DNA of 64,000 nt from Bacteriovoracaceae bacterium (GTDB lineage Bacteria > Bdellovibrionota > Bacteriovoracia > Bacteriovoracales > Bacteriovoracaceae), in contig CANCFT010000011.1 in NCBI GenBank assembly GCA_947377285.1, positions 1-64,000 on the forward strand, given 5' to 3'. Below, in pieces: positions 42,126 through 51,559 of this stretch. The notes below the pieces were generated by a model. That model was not told the DNA's origin. It did not search any database and saw nothing but the letters and a program-made list of their open reading frames with translations. The first letter of the stretch is position 1; each line of letters opens with the position of its first letter. The translations under genes were made by a program, and so were the position numbers.

Positions 42126-42198
42126 AACTTCGTCCTTTAGTTAAATCTTTATGTTTATTCGTTTAAGGAATTTAGCACTTTAGTTAGAATTTGACTAG

Positions 42199-42702
42199 TT
42201 AGGTAAGGGAGATTTCAAAAGAAAGAAATCCGTCGCTTGTGTGCCTGACTACTAATTGACCTTTTTCTTGAAGATGAGATCGATTATATTTTTCTAAAAG
42301 TTTTAACATTTGTGTATTACTATTTTGAAAATCGCCAAAGAAATAATTGATATTTTGGGCAATTGCAGCAGTCGCAAGAATTTGAAACATTCGAAATCCA
42401 AGTCCAAGATGATGGTATTTATCAACAATTGTAATGGCAAGTTCTGCATAATTGGCCCTGTCGGGACTACGCACGCACCTAATTGATCCAGCTGGAAGTA
42501 ACTCATTGGTTATGGCCACAAAAGCTATGTGGTTAACTTGATCGACTTCTGTAAAATAAGCAAGTTCTTGTGCTGAGAGAAGAATTCGTCCTGAGAAAAA
42601 CCGGCTCCTGCGAGATTGGGAAGTCATTTGATTTAAGGCCAGTTGGAGAGAGTCCTTGTCATCTGGTCTGATTGGACGAATTGAGAATGAAAGATTATCC
42701 AT
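42199..42702 (-). CDS. GNAT family N-acetyltransferase
   Basis: 167 residues from the ATG at 42702. N-terminal SFSIRPIRPDDKDSL, then AELAITIVDKYHHLGLGFRMFQIL, the acetyl-CoA loop (HLGLGFRM) and the NIN-type end typical of GNATs. The start overlaps the stop region of the potassium-channel gene. Substrate unknown. Confidence 0.8.
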   Translation of the reverse strand: MDNLSFSIRPIRPDDKDSLQLALNQMTSQSRRSRFFSGRILLSAQELAYFTEVDQVNHIAFVAITNELLPAGSIRCVRSPDRANYAELAITIVDKYHHLGLGFRMFQILATAAIAQNINYFFGDFQNSNTQMLKLLEKYNRSHLQEKGQLVVRHTSDGFLSFEISLT

Positions 42703-43540
42703 TATTAACAGTGTGATGGAATTTTGCATAATCAATCACTCGTGTTCCATCATCTAGCCTTTCTAAAATATTAACAAAATGATGGTTAAATAAAATATCA
42801 TCCGTTTTGTATCGATAGGTATCATATATATTTTGTGAAAAAGTTCCATCAGTTCCTTTTAAGATAACTATAAATTCAAAATGTAGATTTTTTATTTCTT
42901 CTATGGTTTTACCAAAAAAGGGACTCTCACTGTCTACTGGGTGAAACACACTCCAGCTTAAAGAAAATATAGGCGAGTAACTTCTTAAGAGTTTTAAAGG
43001 AAGAAATCTGACAATACTTATTCCTTCAGGACTCACGGTACTATATAAATAATGAAATTCGACATTTGCGGAAATGATATTATTTGAACGAGCATTGGCC
43101 ATTCTAAACATTAGGACATCTTTTTCATCAAATTTAGTCATGATAAGATTTGAAGAATAAATTAATTTTGCTGAAGGTTTAGAAAACTTTGCAAAAACTA
43201 ATCCTGTCGTAACGGCCATCGAAACGACTCCGGTCATAATTTCTAAGACAACAATGATATTGCCATAAAAACTAACGGGAGAAATGGTTCCGTAACCAAC
43301 TGTCGAAAACGTTTGAACACTGAAAAAAAACGCTTGTTTAATATTATTTGCTTCAGCTGTTATGCTGCCTGGAACTAGTAAATACAATCCTGCAAAAATA
43401 AAATTGATTGTTATAAAAAAGAGAACATAGACAAATAAAACATTAAGCCAGCTGATTTTTAGCAGATTGTGATATAGATCACGATGCCTATTTTCTGGAG
43501 AATTTTTTTTAATTATATTAAATGTGTCATCTTTTTTCAT
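42695..43540 (-). CDS. Inward-rectifier type potassium channel (KirBac-like)
   Basis: 281 residues. Two membrane helices (about 35-55 and 95-120) around a pore helix and the selectivity filter TVGYG; the cytoplasmic C-terminal half (NANVEFHYLYSTVSPEG, PLKLLRSYSPIFSLSWSVFHPVD) is the IRK beta-sandwich. It should form a K+-selective channel in the inner membrane. Nearly adjacent to the ABC-F gene upstream. Confidence 0.88.
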   Translation of the reverse strand: MKKDDTFNIIKKNSPENRHRDLYHNLLKISWLNVLFVYVLFFITINFIFAGLYLLVPGSITAEANNIKQAFFFSVQTFSTVGYGTISPVSFYGNIIVVLEIMTGVVSMAVTTGLVFAKFSKPSAKLIYSSNLIMTKFDEKDVLMFRMANARSNNIISANVEFHYLYSTVSPEGISIVRFLPLKLLRSYSPIFSLSWSVFHPVDSESPFFGKTIEEIKNLHFEFIVILKGTDGTFSQNIYDTYRYKTDDILFNHHFVNILERLDDGTRVIDYAKFHHTVNNG

Positions 43541-43548
43541 AGGGAATT

Positions 43549-45132
43549 TTAATTTAACTCAAGGTATTCATCGAATGTTTTTTCTACATCTATGATTGTT
43601 CCATTTGGCTGAATATCAATGATTCTGTTAGCAACTGTTTGAACAAATTCATGGTCGTGGCATGAAAAAATAAGGGCCGAATCAAATTTCTTTAAGCCTT
43701 CATTGACTGAAGTAATACTTTCTAAATCTAAGTGATTAGTTGGCCCATCCATGATTAAAACGTTTGGTGCCTCAAGCATCATCTTAGAGAGCATCATGCG
43801 GACTTTTTCACCACCAGATAAAACATTGGTTTTTTTGAGGGCCTCTTCACCAGAAAAAAGCATTCGGCCTAAAAATCCTCTGACAAATGATTCGTCTTTA
43901 TCTTCAGAAAAATCTCTCAACCAATCAACCAAATTATATTTTCCTTCAGCGAAATATTGTGAGTTATCAGATGGGAAGTATGATCTTTGAGCAGTAACAC
44001 CCCAATTAATTACTCCAGAGTCTGGCTTAGTGACACCAGCTAAGATATCCATTAAAACACCTTTTGCGAGATCATCTCCCAAGAGGACTATTTTATCGGA
44101 TTTTCTTAATTGGAAAGAAATGTTTTTAAAAAGCACTTTGCCGTCGAGAGTTTTTGTTAATTTTTCAACATTGAGTACATCTTTACCAATTTCTTTTTTG
44201 GGTTTAAAAAGGATAAATGGATATTTTCTTGTCGATGGTTTGATATCTTCAAGAGTAATTTTATCTAAAGTTTTTTGTCTCGAAGTTGCTTGTTTAGATT
44301 TTGAAGCATTGGCACTAAATCTTGCAATGAAGTCTTTAAGTTCCTTCATTTTTTCTTCTGTCTTTTTATTTTGGTTAGATTTTAAAGTCATCGCTAATTG
44401 AGAAGACTGGTACCAGAAATCATAGTTCCCAGAAAAAACTTGGATTTTTCCAAAATCTATATCGGCCATATGTGTACAAACTTTATTGAGAAAATGTCTA
44501 TCATGAGAGACAACAATTACTGTATTTAAAAAATTAGCCAAGAAATTTTCTAACCAATGAATGGCCTTGATATCTAAATGGTTGGTAGGTTCGTCTAGTA
44601 AGAGGATGTCTGGTTTTCCAAAAAGAGCTTGGGCCAATAAGACTTTAACTTTATCTCCACCGTTGAGCTCACTCATTTTTTGACTTAATAATTCTTCTTT
44701 AATTCCTAAACCTGAAAGAAGTGTGGCAGCTTCTGATTCTGCTTCCCAACCATTCATTTCAGAAAATGCCGCTTCAAGATCTGCAGCACGTAAGCCATCA
44801 GCATCTGTAAAATCTTCTTTAGCGTAGAGGGCGTCTTTTTCTTCCATGATTTCTAAAAGTTTTTTATTTCCCATGATAACGACTTTTAAAACTTCAATAT
44901 CATCGAACAAAAAGTGATCCTGCTTTAAAACTGAAAGTCTAAGACCTGGAGTAATAAAAACATTTCCAGTAGACGAAGGTATTTCACCGGCCAGAATTTT
45001 AAGAAATGTCGATTTTCCTGCCCCATTGGCACCAATGAGGCCGTAACAATTACCAGGAGTAAATTTGATATCGACATCTTCAAAAAGTTTACGTGCACCA
45101 TAACGAAGGCCTACATTTTGGCAAATGATCAT
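43549..45132 (-). CDS. ABC-F ATPase (YbiT-like)
   Basis: 527 residues, no membrane helices. Two ABC domains: Walker A GLIGANGAGKST in the first, with signatures LNGGDKVKVLLAQAL and LSGGEKVRMMLSKMM and Walker B LLLDEPTNHLD and LIMDGPTNHLD. The linker between them has the ABC-F arm. The second Walker A is altered (VLLGDDLAKGVLMD lacks the canonical GKST), so only the first site looks catalytic. Members act on ribosomes. Confidence 0.88.
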   Translation of the reverse strand: MIICQNVGLRYGARKLFEDVDIKFTPGNCYGLIGANGAGKSTFLKILAGEIPSSTGNVFITPGLRLSVLKQDHFLFDDIEVLKVVIMGNKKLLEIMEEKDALYAKEDFTDADGLRAADLEAAFSEMNGWEAESEAATLLSGLGIKEELLSQKMSELNGGDKVKVLLAQALFGKPDILLLDEPTNHLDIKAIHWLENFLANFLNTVIVVSHDRHFLNKVCTHMADIDFGKIQVFSGNYDFWYQSSQLAMTLKSNQNKKTEEKMKELKDFIARFSANASKSKQATSRQKTLDKITLEDIKPSTRKYPFILFKPKKEIGKDVLNVEKLTKTLDGKVLFKNISFQLRKSDKIVLLGDDLAKGVLMDILAGVTKPDSGVINWGVTAQRSYFPSDNSQYFAEGKYNLVDWLRDFSEDKDESFVRGFLGRMLFSGEEALKKTNVLSGGEKVRMMLSKMMLEAPNVLIMDGPTNHLDLESITSVNEGLKKFDSALIFSCHDHEFVQTVANRIIDIQPNGTIIDVEKTFDEYLELN

Positions 45133-45335
45133 AAATATCCCTTAAAGGTTCGCATTTAACTAATTCGTTGAACTAAGCTTCCTTTTAACCTAAATGCGAG
45201 AAAATGTCAGGGCTTTTTCAAGTGGATTTTCACTAGGTTTGCGCGTTGTGATATATTCTAGGGTGGACGAATGGACATCTCGGGGGTTTAATAGTTATTC
45301 CTACTTTATTGTTTACGACTCAGGGAGTAATACCT

Positions 45336-45593
45336 ATGAGAGATGAAATGGATTTTATTCCAAAAAACGAATCGGCCCGAATTGCTGTTGAGCGAGCGCG
45401 GAGTATTGTAAAAAAAAATAACGCAATGATTAACAAGCTCAAAGAAGCAGCTAATATTGAGTCTGGTGAAATTGACACTTTTAGTGTGGCTTCAAATTTT
45501 TCTTGTGAAGACTCTTATGCTTTTGATCTTTATAAAATAAAATCAAATAATGGAATAACTGATTTTTTTAAAGATATTTTTGGTGGTTTTTAA
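45336..45593 (+). CDS. Small protein of unknown function
   Basis: 85 residues from ATG 45336 with GGGAG upstream. Hydrophilic N-terminal helix (IAVERARSIVKKNNAMINKLKEAAN) then a short C-terminal part ending KDIFGGF. No motif recognised. Three small genes and rapA follow one another on this strand, perhaps as one unit. Confidence 0.55.
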   Translation: MRDEMDFIPKNESARIAVERARSIVKKNNAMINKLKEAANIESGEIDTFSVASNFSCEDSYAFDLYKIKSNNGITDFFKDIFGGF

Positions 45594-45643
45594 GATCCAG
45601 AAATTAAAAATGCTTAAAAAATTGCTTAATGAGGAGCGTATTT

Positions 45644-45781
45644 ATGTCTAAACAAAAAAAAGAAAAACATCTTAAAAGTCACCTTACACCTGAAGATAAA
45701 AAATTAGGTAAGGTTCATATCTATCTACTTATTTCAATGATTGTGATAGGACTGGCTGTCGGTCTCTATAATATGCAATAA
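45644..45781 (+). CDS. Short single-helix membrane protein (45 aa)
   Basis: GAGGAG lies 7-8 nt before the ATG. The protein is a basic N-terminal 25 residues (KQKKEKHLKSHL) followed by one hydrophobic helix (HIYLLISMIVIGLAVGLY). It resembles a small membrane-associated protein. It fills the gap between the preceding gene and rapA. Confidence 0.65.
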   Translation: MSKQKKEKHLKSHLTPEDKKLGKVHIYLLISMIVIGLAVGLYNMQ

Positions 45782-45811
45782 TAAGTAAAACCTATCACGA
45801 AGGACATTTAA

Positions 45812-48523
45812 GTGAGTTTATTGAAAGTTGGTCAACGCTTTATGAGTGAAACTGAGCCTGAACTTGGTCTTGGTATAATTTCATTTGTTGAATCTAAAAC
45901 TGTTAAAATTCATTTTCCCGCAGCTAAGTCTGAACGGACATATGGAACTAAAAGTGCGCCTATAAAGCGTGTTATCTTTTTTGAAGGAGATGAAATTTCC
46001 CTAAAAGGTGGCCTTAAGCACACCGTTCACTCCATTATAGATGACGATGGGATCATTACTTATGTTGTCGATACACTTGCACAATTTGGAGAGAGTGAAC
46101 TTTCAGATGCGATTAGTTTTAATAAACCAGAAGAGAGATTATTTAATGGCAACATAGATACTGCCTCTTTGTTTGATTTACGATTTAAAACTCAAAACCA
46201 TAAAAATCGACTTACTCAAAGTACCGTTAGAGGATTTGTCGGTGGGAGAATGGCCCTTTTACCCCACCAATTTTTTGTCGCTCACCAAATTGCAGATCGT
46301 CCAATTCCAAGAGTCTTACTAGCAGATGAAGTTGGATTGGGAAAAACAATTGAAGCAGGTCTTGCCCTTCATCATCTCATTTTAAGTGAGAGAGTTAAAC
46401 GTGCACTCATATTAGTTCCCGATTCACTTGTTTATCAGTGGTTTGTGGAAATGTTTAGAAAATTTAATTTATCGTTTACTACATTAAATCAAGAAACGCA
46501 TTTAGAGCCCGGAACAAATCCATTTCTTGATAATGACTTTGTCATTGTGAATATAGGATTACTAAAAGGGGCAGAAATGGCCCGAGAAATGATGAATCAG
46601 GCCACATGGGATTTGATGATCGTCGATGAAGCTCATCAATTAAAATGGTCACAAGAGAAAGTTTCAATTGAATACCAAATCGTTGAGCGCATAGCCAAAA
46701 AAACCAAAGGTCTCCTTTTGTTAACAGCGACTCCAGAGCAATTAGGTCTCGAAGGGCATTTTGCTCGCTTGAAGCTATTAGATCCTGCCAGATTTTTTGA
46801 TTTTCACAAATTTTTAGAAGAAATGTCTCACTATGACAGTGTGGCTCAAGTTGCGAGAGATTTAGTCGCCAAAAATTCACCGAACTTAGAAAAAGAAATT
46901 CAAAAATTACAGGATATGCATGGTACTGGTCGCATTTTCTTTAGAAACACCCGATCTCGATTAGGAAATTCCTTTTCCTTTTTTCCCAAGAGAGTTTTAA
47001 ATGCTTACTCCTTAGAAAGTAAAAAAACAAAGCATCTGAGTTTACTAAATCATGATGACGAAGAAATAAAAGGATCTGGATTTGATTTAAAATTAGAATG
47101 GTTAATAGGATTTTTATCACAAAATAAAACTGAAAAAATACTCTTAATTACAAAATCAAAAGATAAAGTTTTAGCATTAGAAAAATATTTAAAAGAAGGA
47201 ATTTCCAATTTAAATGTAGGGGTCTTTCACTCTGGACTCTCATTTGTGGCCAGAGATCGTCAAGCGGCGTATTTTAGTGACCCAGAGGGAGCACAGATTC
47301 TATTGTGTACTGAAATTGGAAGCGAAGGACGAAATTTTGAATTCGCACATCATTTAGTTTTATTTGATCTTCCATTATATCCTGATTTATTAGAGCAGAG
47401 AATTGGAAGACTCGATCGGATTGGACAGACAACTGATATTAATATTCATCTTCCATATATGATAAGTTCTTTTGAAGAAATTCTATACCGCTGGTACCAT
47501 GAAGGATTAAATGCCTTTGAGCATTCGGCCAAAGGCGCAAGTATTGTTCATCAGCAATTGCATGGTTTATTAGAAGAATATCTTAATAAGCCAGAGCTCG
47601 TTATGGAAAAACCAGAAATTCTCAAACAGTTTTTAGAAACTACAAAAAATGAATATGAACAAGTTGTTAAAAAATTAGAAGAGGGAAGAGATATACTGAT
47701 TGAACTTAATTCATTTAATGAAGAAAAAGCGGAATTACTTTTAAATGAAATAAGAAATTTTGATAATGAATCAACTCTTCCTAATTATATGAGTGAAGTC
47801 TTTCAAGAGCTCGGAGTTGATATTGAAGACCTAGAAGATAATATTTATTTTATCAAACCTAGTGATAATATGTACGTCCCACATTTTCCTGGTCTTGATA
47901 GTGAAGGTGTAAGGATTACTTACGACAGGAAAACGGCGAGAAGACGAGAAGATGTTGAATTCCTAACTTGGGATCATCCCATGGTTGTCAGTGTGATGGA
48001 TTTAATTGTCAGCAATACATTTGGAAATGTAACTGTGATGATGAGAAAAAAAGCAGGGCAAAATAAAACTTTTGTTGAAGCGTATTTTAAACTCTGTGCA
48101 ATAGCCCCTAAGAATTTATCACCAGAAAGATATTTTCCACCTACGCCCATTCGAATATTGATAGATAGTGCAGGTGAGAATTTTTCTGAGAAATGGACTA
48201 AAGATGATATCGATGATCGCGCAGTAATGGCCGACGTTGAGACAGTTAAAAAAGCACGTGCACTTCCAAAACCGGCCATTCAAAAAGTTTTAAAATTAGC
48301 TCATCAATTTGCATTGGTGAAAGCTGAAGAATTAAAATTGAATTATAAAAATGCCATGATGGAAAAATTAACGGCCGAAAAAGATCGATTATTAGAACTA
48401 AAAAAAATAAATCCAATTGTACGAACTGAAGAAATAGATGCGTTATCTATTCAAATGCTTATGCTGACAAAGAGTTATAATAATGCTGATGTAGTTCTTG
48501 ATGCCGTTAGGATTATTTTTTAA
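45812..48523 (+). CDS. rapA: RNA polymerase-associated helicase-like ATPase RapA
   Basis: 903 residues from GTG, with AAGGA upstream. An N-terminal Tudor-like region, the SWI2/SNF2 motor with Walker A DEVGLGKTIEAG, motif II DEAH, TATPEQ, and the second lobe with GRNFEFAHHLVLFDLP and QRIGRLDRIGQ. C-terminal RapA-specific region. It recycles RNA polymerase during transcription. It ends at a terminator that lies within the convergent gene. Confidence 0.92.
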   Translation: MSLLKVGQRFMSETEPELGLGIISFVESKTVKIHFPAAKSERTYGTKSAPIKRVIFFEGDEISLKGGLKHTVHSIIDDDGIITYVVDTLAQFGESELSDAISFNKPEERLFNGNIDTASLFDLRFKTQNHKNRLTQSTVRGFVGGRMALLPHQFFVAHQIADRPIPRVLLADEVGLGKTIEAGLALHHLILSERVKRALILVPDSLVYQWFVEMFRKFNLSFTTLNQETHLEPGTNPFLDNDFVIVNIGLLKGAEMAREMMNQATWDLMIVDEAHQLKWSQEKVSIEYQIVERIAKKTKGLLLLTATPEQLGLEGHFARLKLLDPARFFDFHKFLEEMSHYDSVAQVARDLVAKNSPNLEKEIQKLQDMHGTGRIFFRNTRSRLGNSFSFFPKRVLNAYSLESKKTKHLSLLNHDDEEIKGSGFDLKLEWLIGFLSQNKTEKILLITKSKDKVLALEKYLKEGISNLNVGVFHSGLSFVARDRQAAYFSDPEGAQILLCTEIGSEGRNFEFAHHLVLFDLPLYPDLLEQRIGRLDRIGQTTDINIHLPYMISSFEEILYRWYHEGLNAFEHSAKGASIVHQQLHGLLEEYLNKPELVMEKPEILKQFLETTKNEYEQVVKKLEEGRDILIELNSFNEEKAELLLNEIRNFDNESTLPNYMSEVFQELGVDIEDLEDNIYFIKPSDNMYVPHFPGLDSEGVRITYDRKTARRREDVEFLTWDHPMVVSVMDLIVSNTFGNVTVMMRKKAGQNKTFVEAYFKLCAIAPKNLSPERYFPPTPIRILIDSAGENFSEKWTKDDIDDRAVMADVETVKKARALPKPAIQKVLKLAHQFALVKAEELKLNYKNAMMEKLTAEKDRLLELKKINPIVRTEEIDALSIQMLMLTKSYNNADVVLDAVRIIF

Positions 48524-48528
48524 AAAAA

Positions 48529-49470
48529 TTAATCGAGAAGTCCTTCCGAGTGAAGGACTTTTTTAAATTCATTTAATAAATCTAAATTATAATTCCCCAT
48601 TTCATCGATCATCATATCTTTGAGTGTTTGCATAGGAGTTGTTTTGTTAGTTATAGTTCTTTTATCGTAGTTATTCACCATCGACAAAATTTCTTCAAGC
48701 TTAGAAAGCTTTTTCTTTTTGTTAGGACCTGATCCACTAAGAACTTCTTCATGATTAGCGACTAAATCGAGAATAGCTTTATTTACATAAGGTTTATCCT
48801 GAAGCATGGTTATCGCATCTTTAGTGTGAAGATAATAAACTCTTTTATCATCATTAGTTAATAGCTTGCGTGGCTTATTAAAAAGAGGAAGGTCATTTTT
48901 ATTCATTTGAGGAATAGCAATATCGTGAATAAGCGCAGCTGTACCCAAGTCATCTAGTTCTTGCTCTGTACACTTAAGAATTTCGGCCAGTTTTACAGAA
49001 AGTGCACAAACATTTAATGAATGTTTAATAAGCTCTTCATTTTTTTCAACTTTTTTTCCAAAAATTTTCTTCAATGCTTCAGGGTTACTTTTAATAACTT
49101 GTCTTAGGCTTTTTGCAGCAGTTTCAGTCATTCGGTAGGCACTTTCACTGCCAGGATTATTTTGCATTCGTTCAACTGCTGAAGTCGCAGCCCCTTCTAC
49201 CATTTGTACTTTTTCTTCGGTAGTGACTTGAGAACTTGAAAGTGTTTCAGAGAGCAGTCTGTCTAAAAAGTTTTGATAATTAATTTCATCAGACTCTGTG
49301 ATAAAAAACTTTGCCACTTTTTGAACTTTAAGTTTTGTATATTTTTCTTCTGTGAGTTGATCACCCGATTTTACATAACAAAGATATTGTTCTTTAAAAA
49401 AAATATACAAATCAAAAGTTAAACTTTTGAGTGGTTTTACAGTCGAAATACGTAACGGAGTATAGTCCAT
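48529..49470 (-). CDS. HD-domain protein, degenerate HD-GYP-like
   Basis: 313 residues. Region about 145-290 has HSLNVCALS, the HD pair in ALIHDIAIPQ, HTKDAITML and NHEEVLSGSG, all as in HD-GYP cyclic-di-GMP phosphodiesterases, but the GYP triplet itself is replaced (SGPNKKK). The N-terminal 140 residues are unlike known receivers. Activity on c-di-GMP is therefore uncertain. Its 3' end contains the rapA terminator. Confidence 0.75.
   Translation of the reverse strand: MDYTPLRISTVKPLKSLTFDLYIFFKEQYLCYVKSGDQLTEEKYTKLKVQKVAKFFITESDEINYQNFLDRLLSETLSSSQVTTEEKVQMVEGAATSAVERMQNNPGSESAYRMTETAAKSLRQVIKSNPEALKKIFGKKVEKNEELIKHSLNVCALSVKLAEILKCTEQELDDLGTAALIHDIAIPQMNKNDLPLFNKPRKLLTNDDKRVYYLHTKDAITMLQDKPYVNKAILDLVANHEEVLSGSGPNKKKKLSKLEEILSMVNNYDKRTITNKTTPMQTLKDMMIDEMGNYNLDLLNEFKKVLHSEGLLD
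48538..48564 (+). terminator. Intrinsic terminator of rapA, inside the convergent gene
   Basis: GTCCTTC-CGAGT-GAAGGAC followed by six T bases on the plus strand, 15 bp after the rapA stop codon. The bases also code for the final residues of the HD-domain protein read leftward. Confidence 0.85.
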
Positions 49471-49519
49471 GGAAATCCTAAAAATGATTTTTCAACACAA
49501 GGGTCAAATTAAGAGTCTA

Positions 49520-49541
49520 TATAGTGTCACTATAGTGTCAC
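49520..49541. promoter_or_regulatory. Tandem 11-bp repeat with central palindrome
   Basis: TATAGTGTCAC twice in direct succession; the join forms the palindrome CACTATAGTG. It lies 50 bp before the HD-domain gene and 60 bp after the stop codon of the 7TM kinase gene. Likely a regulator binding site for the HD-domain gene; inference only. Confidence 0.4.
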
Positions 49542-49600
49542 TTAATGATAAGTGATTTACAAAAAAATTCAATTTGAGATTTTAAGATAATACCAACTCG

Positions 49601-51481
49601 TTATGGTCTGGTAATAGAAGGGAATTTGAGAATAATAGTTGTACCTCGGCTTACCCCCTTATCGTCTTGAAGATTTGATTCGACAATAAGTTTACCAGCA
49701 AACATTTCAACATATTCCCGCATTAATGTTGTTCCAAAACCATTTCCAACTTCGTGATTTGTTCCAGAAGATGAAATGAGCTTATCTGAGAAATAGATAT
49801 CTTTGATTAATAAAGGGTTGATACCTTCTCCGTAATCTCTAAAGTAAATATTTTGAAAATTTTGGAAATTTTCTGAGTAAATTTCAATTTGAGAATTTGA
49901 ATAAGAGAACTTGATTGAGTTTGAGAGGATATTGTTGACAATATTATTCAAGAAGCAGGTTCTATTGGCATTTATCTCTAAGTCTTTTGGAATATTTATT
50001 TTTAATTCTATATTCTTAATTTTTAATTGGTCTTCGAAGACTAAAGCAGAATCACGAATTGCTTCATACACGTTTGTTGGATGTAGTTCTATTGATTTTT
50101 TTCTTTCCGTCAGCAATGCTTCTTCGCGGACATTTGTTAAAATATTCTTAATATTTTCACCTGCTATATATATTTTTTCAAATAAACGCTGGTGTTCTGG
50201 ATCAGCTTCGTTAGATCGAACAAGGATTTTTGAATAGGAATTAATAATGGTGAGAGAGTTTGAAATATCATGAGAGAGAACTTTCACTAAACGTTGATAT
50301 CTTTCTTTTTGAAGTGCTTTCTCTTCTGCAATTAACTTCTCTTTTATAACTTTGTTAATCCTAAAAGCCAGGGCCAATGCAAGTGTGAGCATTTGACCTA
50401 AATTAGCATAAAGCAATGCATGCTCTGTAAAAAAATTATTTGGAAACAATCCAAAAGTCATGCCAAACCACGCGAAGAGTGAAATTCCTACAATGGCCCA
50501 CGAAAACAAATAATATCTTGAAGTACTGCTTTTTTTACGCAACAGAAATGCAATGGTGATAAAGCTAATATTGGTAGTAATTAAAAGTATATCAATTAGT
50601 GTCCCCAGAAATTTTGGAAATAGATCGTCTAATGGAGTAATTCCGGTAAAAAAGATGAGACAGCAAAGTAATTGGACAATTTGAAAATAGCGAATTGATT
50701 TTTGAAAATAGTTAGGTACTTCAATGAATTTTTTAGTAAAGAGTGTTGCAAATAATAGAGTCATTGAAGAAAAACAAATAAGATAATGAGAAAAACTAAA
50801 TGTTGTCGTTAAAAAAAATTGATCGAGTATTCCATGAATATTGAGAATAGTTAGCATAAACGAGAGAGAGAATAAGCAATAGTAAAGGTAGTTAATATCT
50901 CTTAAGGAAATAAAGATAAAAAAGTTATAAAGAATTAAGCAAATGATTCCACCAGTATAAAAATCTAAAAACGATATTTTATTAAATTTTCGCACATTCA
51001 AAGTCTCGAGTGTCCCGAGAAAAACCTTTGAGTTAAAATTGTGACGCGTGGTAATTTTGAAGGAAAATATTTTATCTGACATTGGGGGAACAGAGACTTT
51101 AAAGACTGAAAATAAGCTTGGAATCTCTCTTTTTAAATAGGGAAATGAACTACCTGATGAACTGACAAGAACTTTTTGTTGCTGTAAATTATTTTGCTCA
51201 AATAGGTCTAATTTTCCAGTAAGTGTATCAAAATAGAGAAACTTTTCGATTGTTTGTGCACTGTGATTAGCGAGGGTGATTCCTGCCCATTTTTCGCCAC
51301 TAAAATAACCGAGTCGGAGAGATTGATTTTCATTTTTTAAATGAAAATCAGGACCCAGAGAAAAATCTTTACTGATATCTTGCTCAATTGGTTCAGAGCT
51401 CATAATTGTTGATGCCAAAACCCCAGAGATTAAGGTAAGATGTAGGCTTAAAAAAAGAAGCGCAATCTTGAATTTGAACAT
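49601..51481 (-). CDS. 7TM-DISM sensor histidine kinase
   Basis: 626 residues. Signal peptide, an extracellular DISM-type beta domain (about 30-170), seven membrane helices (about 175-385), then a cytoplasmic kinase with the phosphoacceptor histidine in VKVLSHDISNSLTII, an N box (NNILSNSIKFSYSN) and a HATPase ending FGTTLMREYVEMFAGK. The ligand is unknown. No response regulator lies next to it. Confidence 0.88.
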   Translation of the reverse strand: MFKFKIALLFLSLHLTLISGVLASTIMSSEPIEQDISKDFSLGPDFHLKNENQSLRLGYFSGEKWAGITLANHSAQTIEKFLYFDTLTGKLDLFEQNNLQQQKVLVSSSGSSFPYLKREIPSLFSVFKVSVPPMSDKIFSFKITTRHNFNSKVFLGTLETLNVRKFNKISFLDFYTGGIICLILYNFFIFISLRDINYLYYCLFSLSFMLTILNIHGILDQFFLTTTFSFSHYLICFSSMTLLFATLFTKKFIEVPNYFQKSIRYFQIVQLLCCLIFFTGITPLDDLFPKFLGTLIDILLITTNISFITIAFLLRKKSSTSRYYLFSWAIVGISLFAWFGMTFGLFPNNFFTEHALLYANLGQMLTLALALAFRINKVIKEKLIAEEKALQKERYQRLVKVLSHDISNSLTIINSYSKILVRSNEADPEHQRLFEKIYIAGENIKNILTNVREEALLTERKKSIELHPTNVYEAIRDSALVFEDQLKIKNIELKINIPKDLEINANRTCFLNNIVNNILSNSIKFSYSNSQIEIYSENFQNFQNIYFRDYGEGINPLLIKDIYFSDKLISSSGTNHEVGNGFGTTLMREYVEMFAGKLIVESNLQDDKGVSRGTTIILKFPSITRP

Positions 51482-51559
51482 ACAAAATATTAACGTATTT
51501 TACTTTAATAATAAATTTAATAATAAAGTAAATTGTAAAGTTACTTTGGGTTTTTCCTT

